Source of the DNA: Hexactinellida sp. DTS-2022
Lineage: Eukaryota > Porifera > Hexactinellida
Direction of reading: 5' to 3'
Assembly: GCA_028753945.1 (NCBI GenBank)
Contig: JAPNXP010000013.1
Location: forward strand, 496,001 to 560,000
DNA: 64,000 bases
Shown: piece by piece, positions 11,101 to 23,200 of the stretch
How the letters are laid out: each line of letters starts with the position of its first letter
Numbering within the stretch: position 1 is the first letter of the stretch
Notes under the pieces: generated by a model
What the model saw: the letters and a program-made list of their open reading frames with translations, nothing else
Databases searched by the model: none
What the model was told of the DNA's origin: nothing
Made by a program: the position numbers and the translations under genes

Positions 11101-14100
11101 CAAAGTGTGCTTACAACAAATAGAGACAGATATTCCTATTTCCTCACGCGGGTTAACCAAGGCTAAGAAAGGCCGGCAATCTAAGTCCACTAAGAATCTC
11201 CCAGGCATTTCATCAGCAGCTAGCGAGCTTAAGAAGAACCATGGATATCTGTCTAGAGACGAGCTGAATGTGTGGACTCAGAAGTATTGTATGAGTGATA
11301 AGGATATTCTGTTGCTGCAGCGGAGACTGTATGCTTATACGGGGAAACGGGAAATGTTATCTCTGAAAACTCAAAGTGAAAGACAAGGTATTTAAACTGG
11401 TATTTAATAGTTAATACGAACACCAGGACCGTCGAAATTTGTTCGCGAAATTTGTTCGTTTTATCCAGAATTTGTATTAACCGAGGTCACTTTTTTGCAT
11501 TTATATAGGCTAGGCAAATTAAACCTTACTTTTTAACTAATATTTATCTTTATCCGTGTTCGTATTACGAGTATACTGTATATTATACTACGGGGAATTA
11601 ATACTAACACTATTAATCAGATAATTAATACTCTCTACAGACACCAGTTCTATAACAACTGATATATCCTCACTGCCAGACTCTTCTGAATGGCTAGAAT
11701 GCCAAACCAGAATCCAAACAGGCCTTATACCCCACTCTGCAACCTCTAACTCTCTCATCGCCTGTCTTAAGACATTCGAATACCTAAAGCATTCAGAAAG
11801 CGCTGTGGAGGAATACGAAGCATCTCTGCAGACACATATGACTGACATTGAGCAGTCAATATACTCTGGTATCAATAAATTAACCTTAAAGTTAGTTTGC
11901 TATTTTAACTTGTTATTGAATTTATACGTAAGTTTTCTATGTTATATTCAGTTCTTGTTATTTATTAATGAAATTACTTTTATTCGACCAACGCCTTATC
12001 TGATCTATTTTTAACTTTTTTTAAAATTTTAGCATCAAAAACTTATCTTTGCTAAGCCGGGTTTTATTATATAGGTGTTGGCTGTTAATTAAGTAATTTA
12101 GTAGTTATCTAATTCCTTCCTTATCTCTTTAGAACTAATATCAATCGGATTGGTGGTAAATCTCTTCAGCAGAGAAATAAGAAGAAACACACTCGCATTG
12201 ACGAAATAGATAACGATTCTGCTACGGAATGTCCTGTTACGAATAACATTAATAACACCACAGACTCTCCAACAGACATTAATGTTACTAAGCACCCTTT
12301 CGCTTCTGTCAGTGTTAAACAGAAGATATTCATTCTGGAGTCTTCTTCTGATGAATATAACTCGGATAGCAATCAACAACAACAACAATACTCACCTCCA
12401 CAGTTTCACAATCACACTTCACCTTTTTCAAGTCAGGAATTACCCGAATTATTAAACACGCCTTACATTTCTTCAAAGAAACTAGTATTACAATCATCTC
12501 CAGATTCATCGGATTTATCACAACAATATGTTATACTTGATAACCAACTAATCCCTGGTTCAAAACCTCCAACTATAATTGACGAAGAATCGATTGGGAC
12601 TATTAGTATGAGCACCTCTCACACTTCTATTATTGATGACAAACAAACTGATTGTATAGGAATACAGGGCAACTCTCAAGATAGTATTATTTCACCTGAC
12701 TCACCAATGCATGCAAATACAATCAGTTTGTTGTCAAAAACAAGTACACCTAATTTGAGTTCTCGTATGGTTGATTCTGATATTATTTGTATAGATAAAA
12801 CTCCATTAGATGCTGCTGATAAATGTTATTTCAAATCTGATTCAATTTCTCCTTTGATACAAAACCCGATCGCTTCTCCTTCCTTTCGTGATATCCCTGG
12901 TTCTAATAATTCTAAGAAAGTTGGTTATGAAAATATCGAATCTTCAGATTCTGAAAATGAAGCACTCAAGAGTTTATACAGAAAGCGAAAATTCCATTCC
13001 AAGCGTCAAATAATTTCATCTCAATTCAGTCCGCCTTTTGTGAAACAACAAAATAACCCTAGAAAGAAACGAAAACTTAACTATTTCATTGACGATGAAG
13101 CGATTGAGAGTGATGGCGAGTATTCACAGGATTCATTTAAATCTCCAACACACACAAATAGCCTATCTCTCCCTGACTCATCTTACAACACAGATTACAG
13201 TATTGTGTCTCGTCTCATTGCTGACACCAGTGCCAACACAACAGGCCTTAATGAATCCAGTATGTACGCTATGTATGTCCGTGATATTATTTCTCCCCCG
13301 TGTGCGAATAACCGCAGGCTAGTTATTGATCCGAAGAGACATAAGACTCTAGCTGCTGCCGGCAAGGACATACTCAAGTGAGTTAATTCTTTAAGTAAGA
13401 AATTCCGAACTGTTTCAATCCTGTACCCCCTTAGTCCCCCTATAGCAAATACCAAACATTATGTGAATCCCTCATATTGTCCGTAATACGAATTTATAGA
13501 TCTTGTGAACCCCAGGTTTGAAATCACTGAATTACTTATACAGTGTTTCGCAGGCCTATTAGAGCAGCGAGCTAACTGCATTTCCATTCTGTTTGTCCTG
13601 TTATAAAGTTACAGTGGTGTTCGCGTAATAGTAAGTCGCATTTTGCTCGAAATTTGCTTGTTAAAAGACGAATCTTGCTATTAGGTGAACACCACTGTAT
13701 CTCGATCGTATCGATTTTAAAAGCTGTTCATTCCACGCTACGGGCGTTTTAGCATCTCACACTAGGATTTATCTCCCTTGCTTATTCTTCAAACACATTC
13801 GAATACACATTCGAATTCGAATTATTTATTGATTTACACACGACAAAATTTTAAATTAAAAAAAATAAGGATTATGTTTACAAACTGCAACTATTATAAT
13901 ATTGTTTATTATTAATTGTGTTGTTAATTTAGTTATAGGTTAAACTGGGTAAATAATTCCACTTATCAGAAATATAGAATCATGAGTATCTGCTATCTAT
14001 CTATTCATTCTAAGTAAACTGACCTTTAATATAATAGCAATTACGTTTGCTTAATTTTAGTTAGAATAATTACAATCAAGTGACTTATAACTCTTAGTAA

Positions 14101-17100
14101 TTGGTTGGAAACTATACACTTTTATTATCTTTCTTAAAATGGCTACATTCTGTCCGTGGTTAATTATACCATTTCACAATTTTCTGAAAAGAGTTCTGTA
14201 CATAGATATTCCTTTACTCAGACAGTAATTTTGTGGTTTTAACTTTGTATCTAGAGTAACCATTTTTCCACTTATTGTCTTATATCACACTCGTAAGGCA
14301 TAAAATGTCTAATCGTGCTATGTTCAAGAATTACTTGTAAACGAGTACTAACATCCGTTATACACACCTAAGTACTAAACTGCATACTTCATTCATTAAT
14401 ATACGTACTATCATACCTATGTATACTTGATTGCATGATTATAGTATTACATATAACTGTGTTAGTATATAAGCAGTTGATACTAAGATAAACAATAAAT
14501 TGATATTGGATTTGTTTCTACTCGAAAAATGTATTCGTTTTTTTACTCATTTCTCGTGATAAACGCGATTTTTAACTATGTTTCATTTGGAAATGGTATA
14601 TGTCGCGAATCCCAGGCTTGCCGCAGAAATGGAATCTGCATCGAAGGAAATAACTGCTCTTGCCAAGAAGGTACGTTTGGAGAATTCTGCGATTTTAAAA
14701 ACACGGATTTTGTGAACTCACTTGAGTCCCTTCGTTGTGAGAACAGAGAAGGTGCTATTATACTTGACTGTCTGAATGAAGGGATTTGTATAGCTTTCGA
14801 TAAAACACAGTCTTTTTGTGCTTGTTTCAACACTGAATTCACTGGTGACCTGTGTCAGTTTAACCGTACTTGCGAGCCGTTTTGTTTGACGCCTGAAATT
14901 AGTGTCACAGGGGAAATAACTTGTCCTATTGGCCAGTTACGACTATTCGAAGCTTGTCAGGATAATGGGCTTCCTTTCCCTAGCACTGAGATTCCTGCAG
15001 TAACTACGATACCTAATGTTAACGCTACAGTAGGGCCTCTTACAGAGAACAGCTTCGTTATAATTCTTGTGATAGTAAACGTGATATTCTTACTAATCAT
15101 TGTAGCGATTTCAACGAGTTTCATTTGTGTGGTATTCTTTGTTGCCAGAACTGTTAAGAGGAAGAGGTCAAGATCTAGATTCCAATCTCGTAGACTCGAC
15201 ACTGAGATTAGTGTACCAACAACGAACGGACTCTCAAACGGGAATCAACTACGTAATCTTCCTATTAACCAGTATGAAGTTCCGTACGATTATTTACCTC
15301 GTATTAATCCTGTTCTGCCTGTTATAGTGCAATCCTCTACGATTCCAACTGTTTCCATTACTGAAACGAATCTACCGGAATTACCGTATGAAGTTCCGAA
15401 GCAAACCCTTCGCGTGCCACTCCCTATTCAGCGGAATCGCTTCCCAGACACTTTCCGTGTTAATAACCGCACTTACTCCATCAATAGCAATATATCCGAC
15501 TTATACTTCCAACTGGAAGAGTTCCATGACAACAATGAGAGCATCGCCCCAGGATACGCTGTGATTGTTCCTAGTGCGAGTGATAGAGAGAGCACAAGGA
15601 ATGGAATTACAAGGAATTCTTTAAAGAACAAACATCCACCACCAGTGCCTCCCAAACCGAAGCATTCCTTACTGACATATTGGGAACCAGGCAAGGACTT
15701 TCCATCGCTTTTCGATCAAATGCACAAATCTCGCTATAAAGAACTCAAAACTGAAAACTTGAAAATATTCAATTTGATTGGGAAAGGAGAGTTTGGAGAT
15801 GTCTGGAAGGGTACTCTTGAAACGCCCATCGGTGAAATTCCAGTCGCGATTAAACTCCTAAAAGACACATTAGGCAAACAAGAAAACATATCTTTCCTCC
15901 AAGAAGCAGCCATTATAGGCCAGTTTAACAATATTAACGTTTTAAAGCTGATTGGAGTTGTCACACTATCTGAGCCCAAGCTTATAATAACAGAGCTGAT
16001 GGAAATACAGCTTAGGGATTATCTCCTGCAGTTAAAAAGACGGCCGTCACTTCCTTTTAAGGAAATCGCATCTATTTTCCTTGGCTTCTGTAGGGGCATA
16101 GCAATGGGTATGGCCTACTTGTCTCAAAAGGGATTCATTCATCGCGACCTAGCGGCTAGAAACATTCTGCTTGATGCACAAAACGAATGTAAAATCGCGG
16201 ATTTTGGCATGACACGACGCTTGATGGACAATGACTATTACAAAATGACTGAGACAGCCATAATCCCATTGAAATGGTCAGCGCCCGAATCGATTTTTTA
16301 TAAGAAATACCAGTCAAAGAGCGATGTTTGGAGCTACGCAATTGTTCTATTCGAGATTTGGAGTTTGGGATGTAAACCTTGGCCATACGACAAACTCGAA
16401 TCAGTAATAAGCAAACTTAACCAATCAATTTTAATGCCTCCTCCACCCGGGTGCCCGCGTGGAATATATCTAACAATGGTTTTGTGTTGGCACCCTGATG
16501 CTGACAAGCGTCCCTCTTTCACAGAATTGTGTAGCATATTCAATGAAACTAGCATTGATTCCCTACAGCCCCCACCTGGCAATGGTGAGGATACACAGTT
16601 GGGACAAGATCTGTGTTGCAGTGAGGATTTATACAAAGATCTACAGTACTCTTATAGGAAATAAACCCCTTGACAATCTGTTGACATTATAGTAATGTTG
16701 ATCCAGCTGAATGATCGTGTAAATTTCATTTGTATATTTACTTTTAATTAAATTACATACTTTTGTTATTCAATTAATTAAAGCCAACTATTGTGCTCTC
16801 ACAAAGGGTTAACTAAATCACTGATTAATTATAAATAAAGAACTTTGCTTAATTTATTTCCTTTTCGAAATTGATTCTTAATGCAGTCGACTCCGCTTAA
16901 TAGGGTCAGTTTTGTTCCAGGGTAGTTTGACCCAATTATGCGGAGAAATCTAATAACCGAAAGTATTTTGAGTCAAACTGTAATTCCGTCTTATAAATCC
17001 TCTGAATCCTGTGAATCCTGTGAATCCTGTGAAATCTATTAACCGGAGGCTCTATTAAGCGGAGTATACTATATACAGCCAGGATCTTTTATTATGAACA

Positions 17101-18866
17101 TTCAAGGGACCAAAAATTGTGTTCATAATAGAGATATTTCATAATAAGCGAATTCAACTTAATACAAACCCTATGTAAGTTGTTAAATTGGGACCATAGG
17201 GCTTGTTCATAATAAGAAGATGTTCATATTAAGCAGAATAAATATTGTTCCAATAAGCAGATCTGACTGTATAGCTGTATTACACGAATTGTCATTGTGG
17301 CTCCAAGTGAACAAACTTCTAGGTTGATTCCAATAATATGTTTGTTGAATATTATTCTCATCTTACCCACTTGCTAGACCGCTTTCCATTAGAACTAGCT
17401 TTATTTCATTCCTACCATATTCGGTCGTATTTTTCAAAGCAAAGTAGTAATTGAGTTATTTATTAATTAATTCTAGGTATGATCATGATGCAATTTTATA
17501 TCTTAAAAAAAACTCCATTTTCATAACTTGTTTGTTCTGTTCAATTAAAATTTCTTTGAAAACTTAATCGCTTCATTTCTTCGAAAAACTATATTTTCAA
17601 AGTTATCTTATAATTAATTTATTGCATATCTATTTTATACTCGATAGAATTTCTATAGTTTTAAATGTTGACTCTCCAAGGAATGTTTTATTCAACCTCT
17701 TATTCTCTTCGTTTAAAATTGATTAGTAGAATTTAAGTATTCATTTATTTGCAAACATCTTTTGTTTGGAATCTGCAATAGATATCTCTATCAAATGATT
17801 TAAGCATGAAATGCCTCAATTAAACAGCATATTTTCCCATCCAATTAGATCACTTTAATTATAAGTCGAAGGGCAATCCACGTAAACCAATCCTCACTTA
17901 GCTTAACAATGATAATAATCTAATGCTAGCACATTCCTTAATCTCAGTTTGTTATTGAGTATATCGTAAACAAAGAGTTCATTTTAGAGGTCAACCACCA
18001 ACGAGATTTTATAAAGATTATTTAACATCTTATTGACGCCACTGAATCAGTGTTATTTGTACCATGGCATATATACTATTGTCTATACACTATTATGCAG
18101 TATTATACACGCACCGTTTAATCCATAATTAGCATTGACTATTTAGGACCTCATGATACTAATTTCTTATAAAACTGACCTCAAATTTCCATCTCCATAT
18201 ACGGTATCGGTTATTCTACTGTATGTTCTATAGAAATCCATTATTTCATTAAAGCATTTTTTTGTAGGTTTAAAGAACGGAATTTTGATTCTAATGTTAC
18301 TGACTTTTCTGACAATTTAGAGGCTGAGGAGGTATACGGTATTGTTGATGAAGAATCGGAAAGAATATATTTAGAGTCTTTAGTCAATAGTAAAACGGAT
18401 GATTTACTTACCCCACCCATACAAACTACAAATACAGATTCTGTAATATTAATAGAAGATTGTGTAGAATTATCTAAGCTATCTAAACAAAGTAAAAACG
18501 TTAGTTTTTCTCTTGGCATGGGTGAATGGTTGGATGATTCTTTCTCATTGGAATTTAAGGAGGAACAGAATAATGTTATTGTGGAAAATAACCATTCTTC
18601 TATACTAATTGATTCTGCACAGAAAAGGACTTTTTCACTTGGTTAGTGCTTAAGTTAATTACTAATACTTACGTTGCACTTATTGTATTAGTTATAATAA
18701 ACCCACTCGATTAGGTAACTTTAAATAATGCTAAATTGCATTAATTCTATAGGTATGGATGACTGGTGGGATAATATTGATCCTGGTGACCTAGATACTG
18801 ACTTTCTAACTAATAATCCTCCGCAAAACACAAACACAGATCAACCTTGTAACCCCTCCATTGTTA

Positions 18867-18912
<46 letters not shown>

Positions 18913-19798
18913 TACTCCTCTAGCTACCATTTCATCTAAGGAATCTGCTCCCGTAAGCCCGCTTCCAATAAGCCAGCTGTCCTCAGGTCCATCTCCTATT
19001 AATCCAAATGAGAAGTCTAATGCGATTAGAATTGAATCCTTTTCTAGCACTTTTAAGTCGCCTTTATACTCTAGTGTTGATAATCAGTCTAATGTTATGA
19101 CGTCATCTCTGATTGATAATGATCTTCCTATTGTCGTATTTGCGGATACTCGCGAGGTTTCTAGTTCACACATTTTATCTTCCCTGCGGATTAAGCATGG
19201 GATTAGTGTACACGTATTTCCTCTTAAGCAATGTAGTTTTCTTGTCAGCTCACGTATGGCTGTAGACAGACAAACCGTGTCAGATCTCTCTCAGCAAAAT
19301 TCTTGCCAACGAATTATTGATAGGGCTCGCTATATGTGTGATTTATACGATAGGTCCACTATTATTATTGAGAAAGATCGAATTAAGGGTAAAGTACAGG
19401 ACAGCAAAAACGCAGGTGCTTTTCCAAGGAATCAATTGTTTCTGACTAATTTAGCTAGATTGTGTAAATCTAGGTTGTCAGTGGTTTTCAGTGGCTCGGA
19501 GCAAGATACGATTAATATTCTTGTTTCTTTGTCGAATCAAGAAGCGAAGCGCGGTCATAAAATAACCGGTTCTCTCTCGCGAATTGAAACACCTCTGTTC
19601 AAATTCATCAGTTGCATCCCTAAAGTTAATCCTATAATCGCTCTTGGTTTGGCTTCAAATTTGAAGAATATCAGTCAACTATCAAGTATAACTCCAATAG
19701 ATTTAAAGCGGTTTTGTCATGGTATAACTAAGGATCAGATTGATTCCATACTGAATATATTCGCGCATCAATTTAAATCTTACGCTCTAATCGTGTAG
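5133..19798 (+). CDS. FANCM: FANCM, Fanconi anaemia DNA translocase (11 exons)
   Basis: Exons: 5133-5253, 5902-6212, 7493-7813, 8269-8505, 9090-9413, 9597-10023, 10920-11387, 11641-11890, 12133-13377, 18268-18641, 18753-19798. All junctions are GT-AG and keep the frame, giving 1,707 residues. FANCM remodels stalled replication forks and recruits the Fanconi core complex. An SF2 helicase core comes first: Walker A PTGLGKT (106-112), DEAH (208-211), LALSATPG, and QRMGRTGR assembled across the exon 6/7 junction. The region in exons 7-8 resembles the MHF-binding segment of FANCM. A long acidic serine-rich linker follows (exons 8-10), and exon 11 carries the ERCC4-like fold and paired helix-hairpin-helix. 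The nuclease-like site keeps ADTRE but has CSF and DRQ where active XPF proteins have GDY and ERK, so it should be inactive. Exon 11 includes a threonine run coded by an ACA microsatellite. Intron 9 contains a kinase gene. AATAAA is at 20042-20047. Confidence 0.95.
5643..5748. mobile_element. Family B TA-element (partial), FANCM intron 1
   Basis: It ends in CTATTAAGCGGAGTCAACTG followed by TA and contains CTCCGCTTAAT inside. It matches part of the fuller copies at 16884-17071 and 32833-33031. The left end is missing. Confidence 0.65.
6283..6439. mobile_element. TA-flanked inverted-repeat element, FANCM intron 2
   Basis: Left end CAGTGGATGCCGGTTATAAG, right end CTTATATCCGACATCTACTG, flanked by TA on both sides. 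It is 157 bp with no ORF. The relation to pogo/Tc1-type non-autonomous elements is inferred from the TA target and CAGT ends. Confidence 0.8.
6443..6545. repeat. Dispersed repeat, copy 1 (second copy at 43168-43271)
   Basis: A stretch of about 100 bp beginning ACCCATAGACGGCA and ending CATCTACATATAAGG. It is repeated in the same orientation at 43168-43271 with few differences. It contains internal inverted TAGAC/GTCTA motifs. Confidence 0.7.
7018..7415. repeat. 36-bp tandem repeat in FANCM intron 2
   Basis: About 11 units of a 36-bp sequence containing GCAATATTCAATGTTT, with some shorter units. Because the period is a multiple of three, two plus-strand frames stay open for 131 and 155 codons. 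These ORFs are by-products of the repeat and lie inside an intron. Confidence 0.9.
7890..8067. mobile_element. TA-flanked inverted-repeat element, FANCM intron 3
   Basis: Left end CAGTGAACTCCCGTTATAAC, right end CGTTATAACGAGAGTCAACTG, with TA on each side; 178 bp. A related copy lies at 35529-35697 in DHX9. Confidence 0.8.
10038..10195. mobile_element. TA-element 14 bp after the FANCM exon 6 donor
   Basis: Left end CAGTAGAACTCGGTTTGTAC; right end contains ACTAACCGAGTTCTAC. Internal GTACGTACTAACCGAGTT repeats link it to the element at 33825-33979. It begins only 14 bp downstream of the exon 6 end. Confidence 0.7.
11408..11578. mobile_element. Family A TA-element, FANCM intron 7
   Basis: Shares GGACCGTCGAAATTTGTTCG and the GTGTTCGTATTA right arm with the other family A copies. 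The right end reads GAGTATACTG before TA. Confidence 0.7.
13405..13535. mobile_element. Degenerate hAT-like short element, FANCM intron 9
   Basis: TTTCAATCCTGTACCCCC at the left and GTGAACCCCAGGTTTGAAA at the right resemble eroded ends of the hAT-type element at 27026-27150. I see no intact target duplication. Confidence 0.35.
13612..13697. mobile_element. 86-bp TA-flanked hairpin element, FANCM intron 9
   Basis: Left end CAGTGGTGTTCGCGTAATAG; right end GCTATTAGGTGAACACCACTG; flanking TA on both sides. It is among the smallest of the TA-elements here. The remainder of the 1.15-kb stretch from 13378 to the kinase promoter shows nothing else I can name. Confidence 0.8.
14466..14473 (+). promoter_or_regulatory. 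TATA box of the nested kinase gene
   Basis: TATATAAG lies 63 bp upstream of the kinase ATG at 14529. It supports independent transcription of this gene from inside the FANCM intron. Confidence 0.55.
14529..16664 (+). CDS. Receptor tyrosine kinase with EGF-like ectodomain, nested in FANCM intron 9
   Basis: A single-exon protein of 711 residues. Residues 1-23 are a signal peptide, followed by a small cysteine-rich ectodomain with EGF-like modules (about 25-54 and 70-109). One membrane segment spans about 175-206, then a basic stop-transfer stretch. The cytoplasmic juxtamembrane part contains repeated YEVP motifs and a proline-rich [12 protein letters not shown], likely SH2/SH3 docking sites. 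The kinase domain (about 410-680) has [24 protein letters not shown] and a DYYKM activation loop, so it looks catalytically complete. The HRDLAARN form marks it as a tyrosine kinase. Ligand and subfamily are unknown; the short ectodomain does not fit a vertebrate RTK class. It has its own TATA-like box (14466-14473) and AATAAA (16834-16839), both inside the FANCM intron. Confidence 0.9.
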   Translation: MYSFFYSFLVINAIFNYVSFGNGICRESQACRRNGICIEGNNCSCQEGTFGEFCDFKNTDFVNSLESLRCENREGAIILDCLNEGICIAFDKTQSFCACFNTEFTGDLCQFNRTCEPFCLTPEISVTGEITCPIGQLRLFEACQDNGLPFPSTEIPAVTTIPNVNATVGPLTENSFVIILVIVNVIFLLIIVAISTSFICVVFFVARTVKRKRSRSRFQSRRLDTEISVPTTNGLSNGNQLRNLPINQYEVPYDYLPRINPVLPVIVQSSTIPTVSITETNLPELPYEVPKQTLRVPLPIQRNRFPDTFRVNNRTYSINSNISDLYFQLEEFHDNNESIAPGYAVIVPSASDRESTRNGITRNSLKNKHPPPVPPKPKHSLLTYWEPGKDFPSLFDQMHKSRYKELKTENLKIFNLIGKGEFGDVWKGTLETPIGEIPVAIKLLKDTLGKQENISFLQEAAIIGQFNNINVLKLIGVVTLSEPKLIITELMEIQLRDYLLQLKRRPSLPFKEIASIFLGFCRGIAMGMAYLSQKGFIHRDLAARNILLDAQNECKIADFGMTRRLMDNDYYKMTETAIIPLKWSAPESIFYKKYQSKSDVWSYAIVLFEIWSLGCKPWPYDKLESVISKLNQSILMPPPPGCPRGIYLTMVLCWHPDADKRPSFTELCSIFNETSIDSLQPPPGNGEDTQLGQDLCCSEDLYKDLQYSYRK
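16884..17071. mobile_element. Family B TA-element, full copy, FANCM intron 9
   Basis: Begins CAGTCGACTCCGCTTAATAG and ends CTATTAAGCGGAGTATACT. It contains a short tandem of CTGTGAATC units. It abuts the family D element that starts at 17076, sharing a TA-rich junction. Confidence 0.75.
17076..17269. mobile_element. Family D TA-element, FANCM intron 9
   Basis: Left end CAGCCAGGATCTTTTATTAT, right end CAATAAGCAGATCTGACTG, flanked by TA. Related copies are at 23709-23902, 29520-29713, 31313-31490 and 32546-32734. All carry GTTCATAATA arms and CCTATGTAAGTTGTTAA-like centres. From 17270 to 18267 I see only AT-rich intron sequence. Confidence 0.8.
18870..18905. repeat. ACA microsatellite inside FANCM exon 11
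   Basis: About a dozen ACA units coding a run of threonines within FANCM. It is in frame, so length changes would alter only the run length. The antisense reading gives a false valine-rich ORF. Confidence 0.9.
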
Positions 19799-20045
19799 GA
19801 CATGTATTCTTAACCGAACACAGAATAACTCATTAATGTTAATACCGTGTGCTGTAGTTTATTTTGCTTTTAGCTTACATTAATTATAATTATAAATTGT
19901 AAGGTGCATGAGTGTAGAATTTGTCTCAAAATTGCAAAAATATGTGCGATAATTATTCAAAAGTTAAATGTTATCAAATCACATAATATTATCAACACGA
20001 ATTGGCTGATATTTTTTCAAATATAACCTTACTGGAAACTAAATA

Positions 20046-20209
20046 AAGTAGACTCTTGTTAATACAAACTGTCGAAATTTATCATATTATCCTGAAATCG
20101 TATTACCTGGAGTCACTTGCATGCATTTGTTTAGGCTAGAGGAATTAAACCATGCACTCCTTAACCGATATTTCACTTTATCCGTGTTTGTATTAACGAA
20201 AGTCTACTG
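20046..20209. mobile_element. Family A TA-element ending 23 bp before the POLR1A start
   Basis: Left arm AGTAGACTCTTGTTAATAC, right arm GTATTAACGAAAGTCTACTG before TA. It occupies most of the 434-bp FANCM-POLR1A gap, so any POLR1A promoter or leader must overlap or lie beside it. Confidence 0.75.
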
Positions 20210-20232
20210 TACATCTAGATAGCATTAATCTA

Positions 20233-23200
20233 ATGTGCGATGCTAGAATTGTTCCTAACGTTATAACTCAGGCGGAGTTTGACAATGTATCTATCTCCTT
20301 CTACACAGATGAAGAGATTAAACAGTTGAGTGTACAGAAGATATACAATCCGATAGTATTCGATTCTCTCCTTTACCCCTTACCTGGAGGGCCACATGAC
20401 TATGCCCTTGGGCCACTCGAAAGCAATGAATCATGCGTCACATGCGGTTTAACTGCCGCGTTTTGTCCAGGACACTTTGGGCACATTCAGCTCCCATTGA
20501 TAGTATATAATCCTGTCACATTCACTTTATTATACAAGCTTTTGAAGAAAAGTTGTTATGTGTGTCACCGTTTTCTGTTTAAATCTCCTTTGGATGCTCT
20601 TTTGCTGGAAGGCAAGCTCCGACTCGCGACTGCTGGGTTTCTGTCTGAGGCGATTCAACTCGAGGAGATCGTGAACAGTGAAGAAATTAAGGAATTTGAT
20701 CCTAGCGACATGCAGGAAGCTATCGACGCTGTGTTAGCTGATAAGATAGGCGATACGGCTTGTACGGATGAGAAAGAGACACGACATGTTAAGCAGTATA
20801 AAAACAGTTTAATTACCGAACTCCTGAAGTCAACATCAGCATCTAACACCTGTAAGCATTGCGGTGCTCCATTGAGAGTAGTGAGACAGGATTTTAACTC
20901 TAAGTTCTCTCTAATGCCTCTGTTGGGTAGGAAAGTGAAAAAGTATCTCGAAGCTTGGAAGACAGCACGTACTCCGGATAGCCAGCTTGACAACGAGAGT
21001 GGAGAAGAGGAATTTACATCACGCACCGATATCGATGTGAAATGGTGCACTACGAATGTATTACTCACTCCGTTGGAAGTTAGGGAGCATATCAAGCTGC
21101 TTTGGCGGTTGGAGAGTAGTCTCATAATCGCGCTTTTTAACGGATATTCTAAGTACAACACTAACTCCAACTTTGATCACAATGTTTTATTTATTTCCGT
21201 TTTGCCAGTTCCACCAAGCAACTGCCGGCCTATGGCACACTATAACGAAAAGTCTTATGAAGGCCCACAGACTTCTAATATTAAAAATATTCTAATTCGC
21301 GTTGCTGAAATGCAAAAAGCAATGAAAGATTTGAAAGAAAAACAAGACAAAACAACCAAGGATTACGAACAGTTTCAGTATACCTGGGCCCAGTTACAGA
21401 ATGCGGTGAATGGCTTTATTGACTCAGATTCCAGTTATATAAAGACACAGAAGATTTCTACAGGAATTAGACAAATGTTAGAACACAAACAAGGACTTTT
21501 CAGACAGCATATGATGGGCAAGAGAGTCGATTACTCAGCGAGATCTGTAATATCTCCTGACTTGAATATTGACGTGGATGAAATTGGGATTCCTTTGGTG
21601 TTCGCCACAACTTTAACTTTCCCAGAGCCAGTGACGCCTTGGAATGTCAAACAGCTGAGACAGGCTATTGTCAATGGCCCTTTGGTGCATCCAGGTGCGA
21701 CACACGTGGAGGATTCAGATGGGACCCGCGTGCTATTAAACGCGAAAAGTCAATCACAGCGCGAAGCAATCGCGAGACAGCTGGTAACACCATCAGCACT
21801 CGGGAGAGCACAAGCCGCGAAAAAGGTACACAGACACCTTATAGACGGAGACGTGTTATTAGTCAACAGACAACCTACACTGCACAGGCCTTCTATAATG
21901 GCACACAAAGCACGTATTCTCTCCGATGAGAAAACCCTGCGTCTCCACTACGCTAACTGTAAAGCCTACAACGCAGATTTCGATGGAGACGAGATGAACA
22001 TACATTTGCCGCAAGACCAAATATCTCGTTCTGAGGCTATAAACCTGGTAGCTACTCCGCACCAGTATCTAACTCCAAAAGACGGATCTCCTATAAGCGG
22101 ACTTATACAGGACCACGTTATAGGGGGCGTGCTGCTAACCATGAGAGGGAGAATGCTCGATGTACACACTTACCATCAGTTAGTGTATTCGGCATTACCG
22201 GAGTTTAAACAGAGGTTTATACTATTGCCTCCTTGCCAGATTAAACCTAAAATACTCTGGTCTGGCAAACAGGTTATATCTACGGTGTTAAGGAATGTAA
22301 TACCGAGTAATGAGATTCTACTCTCGATGCATGGTAAGACTAAGTCCGGTAGCTTACAGTGGGCACAGGAACGGTTTATGAGCGAAAACGAAGTTATAAT
22401 TCGCGATGGAGAACTCCTGTGTGGAGTTCTGGACAAGAGTCAGTTCGGTTCTTCTCAGTTCGGATTGGTGCACGCTTGTCACGAGTTATACGGATCAGCT
22501 GTTTCCAGCAAGCTACTGTCAGCTTTCGCGCGGTTATTCACAGTATTCCTACAGCACATTGGGTTTACAATGGGCATACAAGATATCCTGTTAACAGAGG
22601 AAGGTGAGAAACTCCGCAATTCCATTCTATCCAAAGCAGAGGGCGCGGGAATAACCGCAGCTAGAGAACTGTTTTCCGCAGAAACAGACGATGAAGAAAC
22701 GCTACGCGATAAGTACAGACAGCTACAAACCACAGGAGGGGCAGCCGCGAAAGCGCGCGCTGATATTATATTCAAGAAGCACGCTAACCTCATAAACAAC
22801 GAGTTGTACAACAAACTCAACACAATGCATCTCAAGCCATTCCCCAGCAATGCCCTGCACCTAATGGTGGATGCGGGCGCAAAGGGTTCTGCAGTGAACA
22901 GACTGCAGATATCAGCTCTGCTCGGGCAAATAGAGCTAGAAGGAACCAGGCCCCCGTTAATGGTATCAGGGCGCTCCTTGCCTTCACACCTGCCCTATGA
23001 TATTAGCTTAAAAGCAGGTGGATTCGTAACAGGCCGCTTTCTGACCGGTATTTCCCCCCAGGAGTACTACTTCCATTGCATGGCCGGACGGGAGGGGCTT
23101 ATCGACACAGCTGTTAAGACGAGTCGCAGCGGGTATCTCCAGCGGTGTCTGGTTAAGCATTTGGAGGGTTTAAAGGTCAACTATGACCTCACTGTGAGAG

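Noticed and set aside
20655-21170. 171-codon antisense ORF over POLR1A exon 1
   Set aside because: Shadow of a strongly conserved sense gene; no domain or start context.
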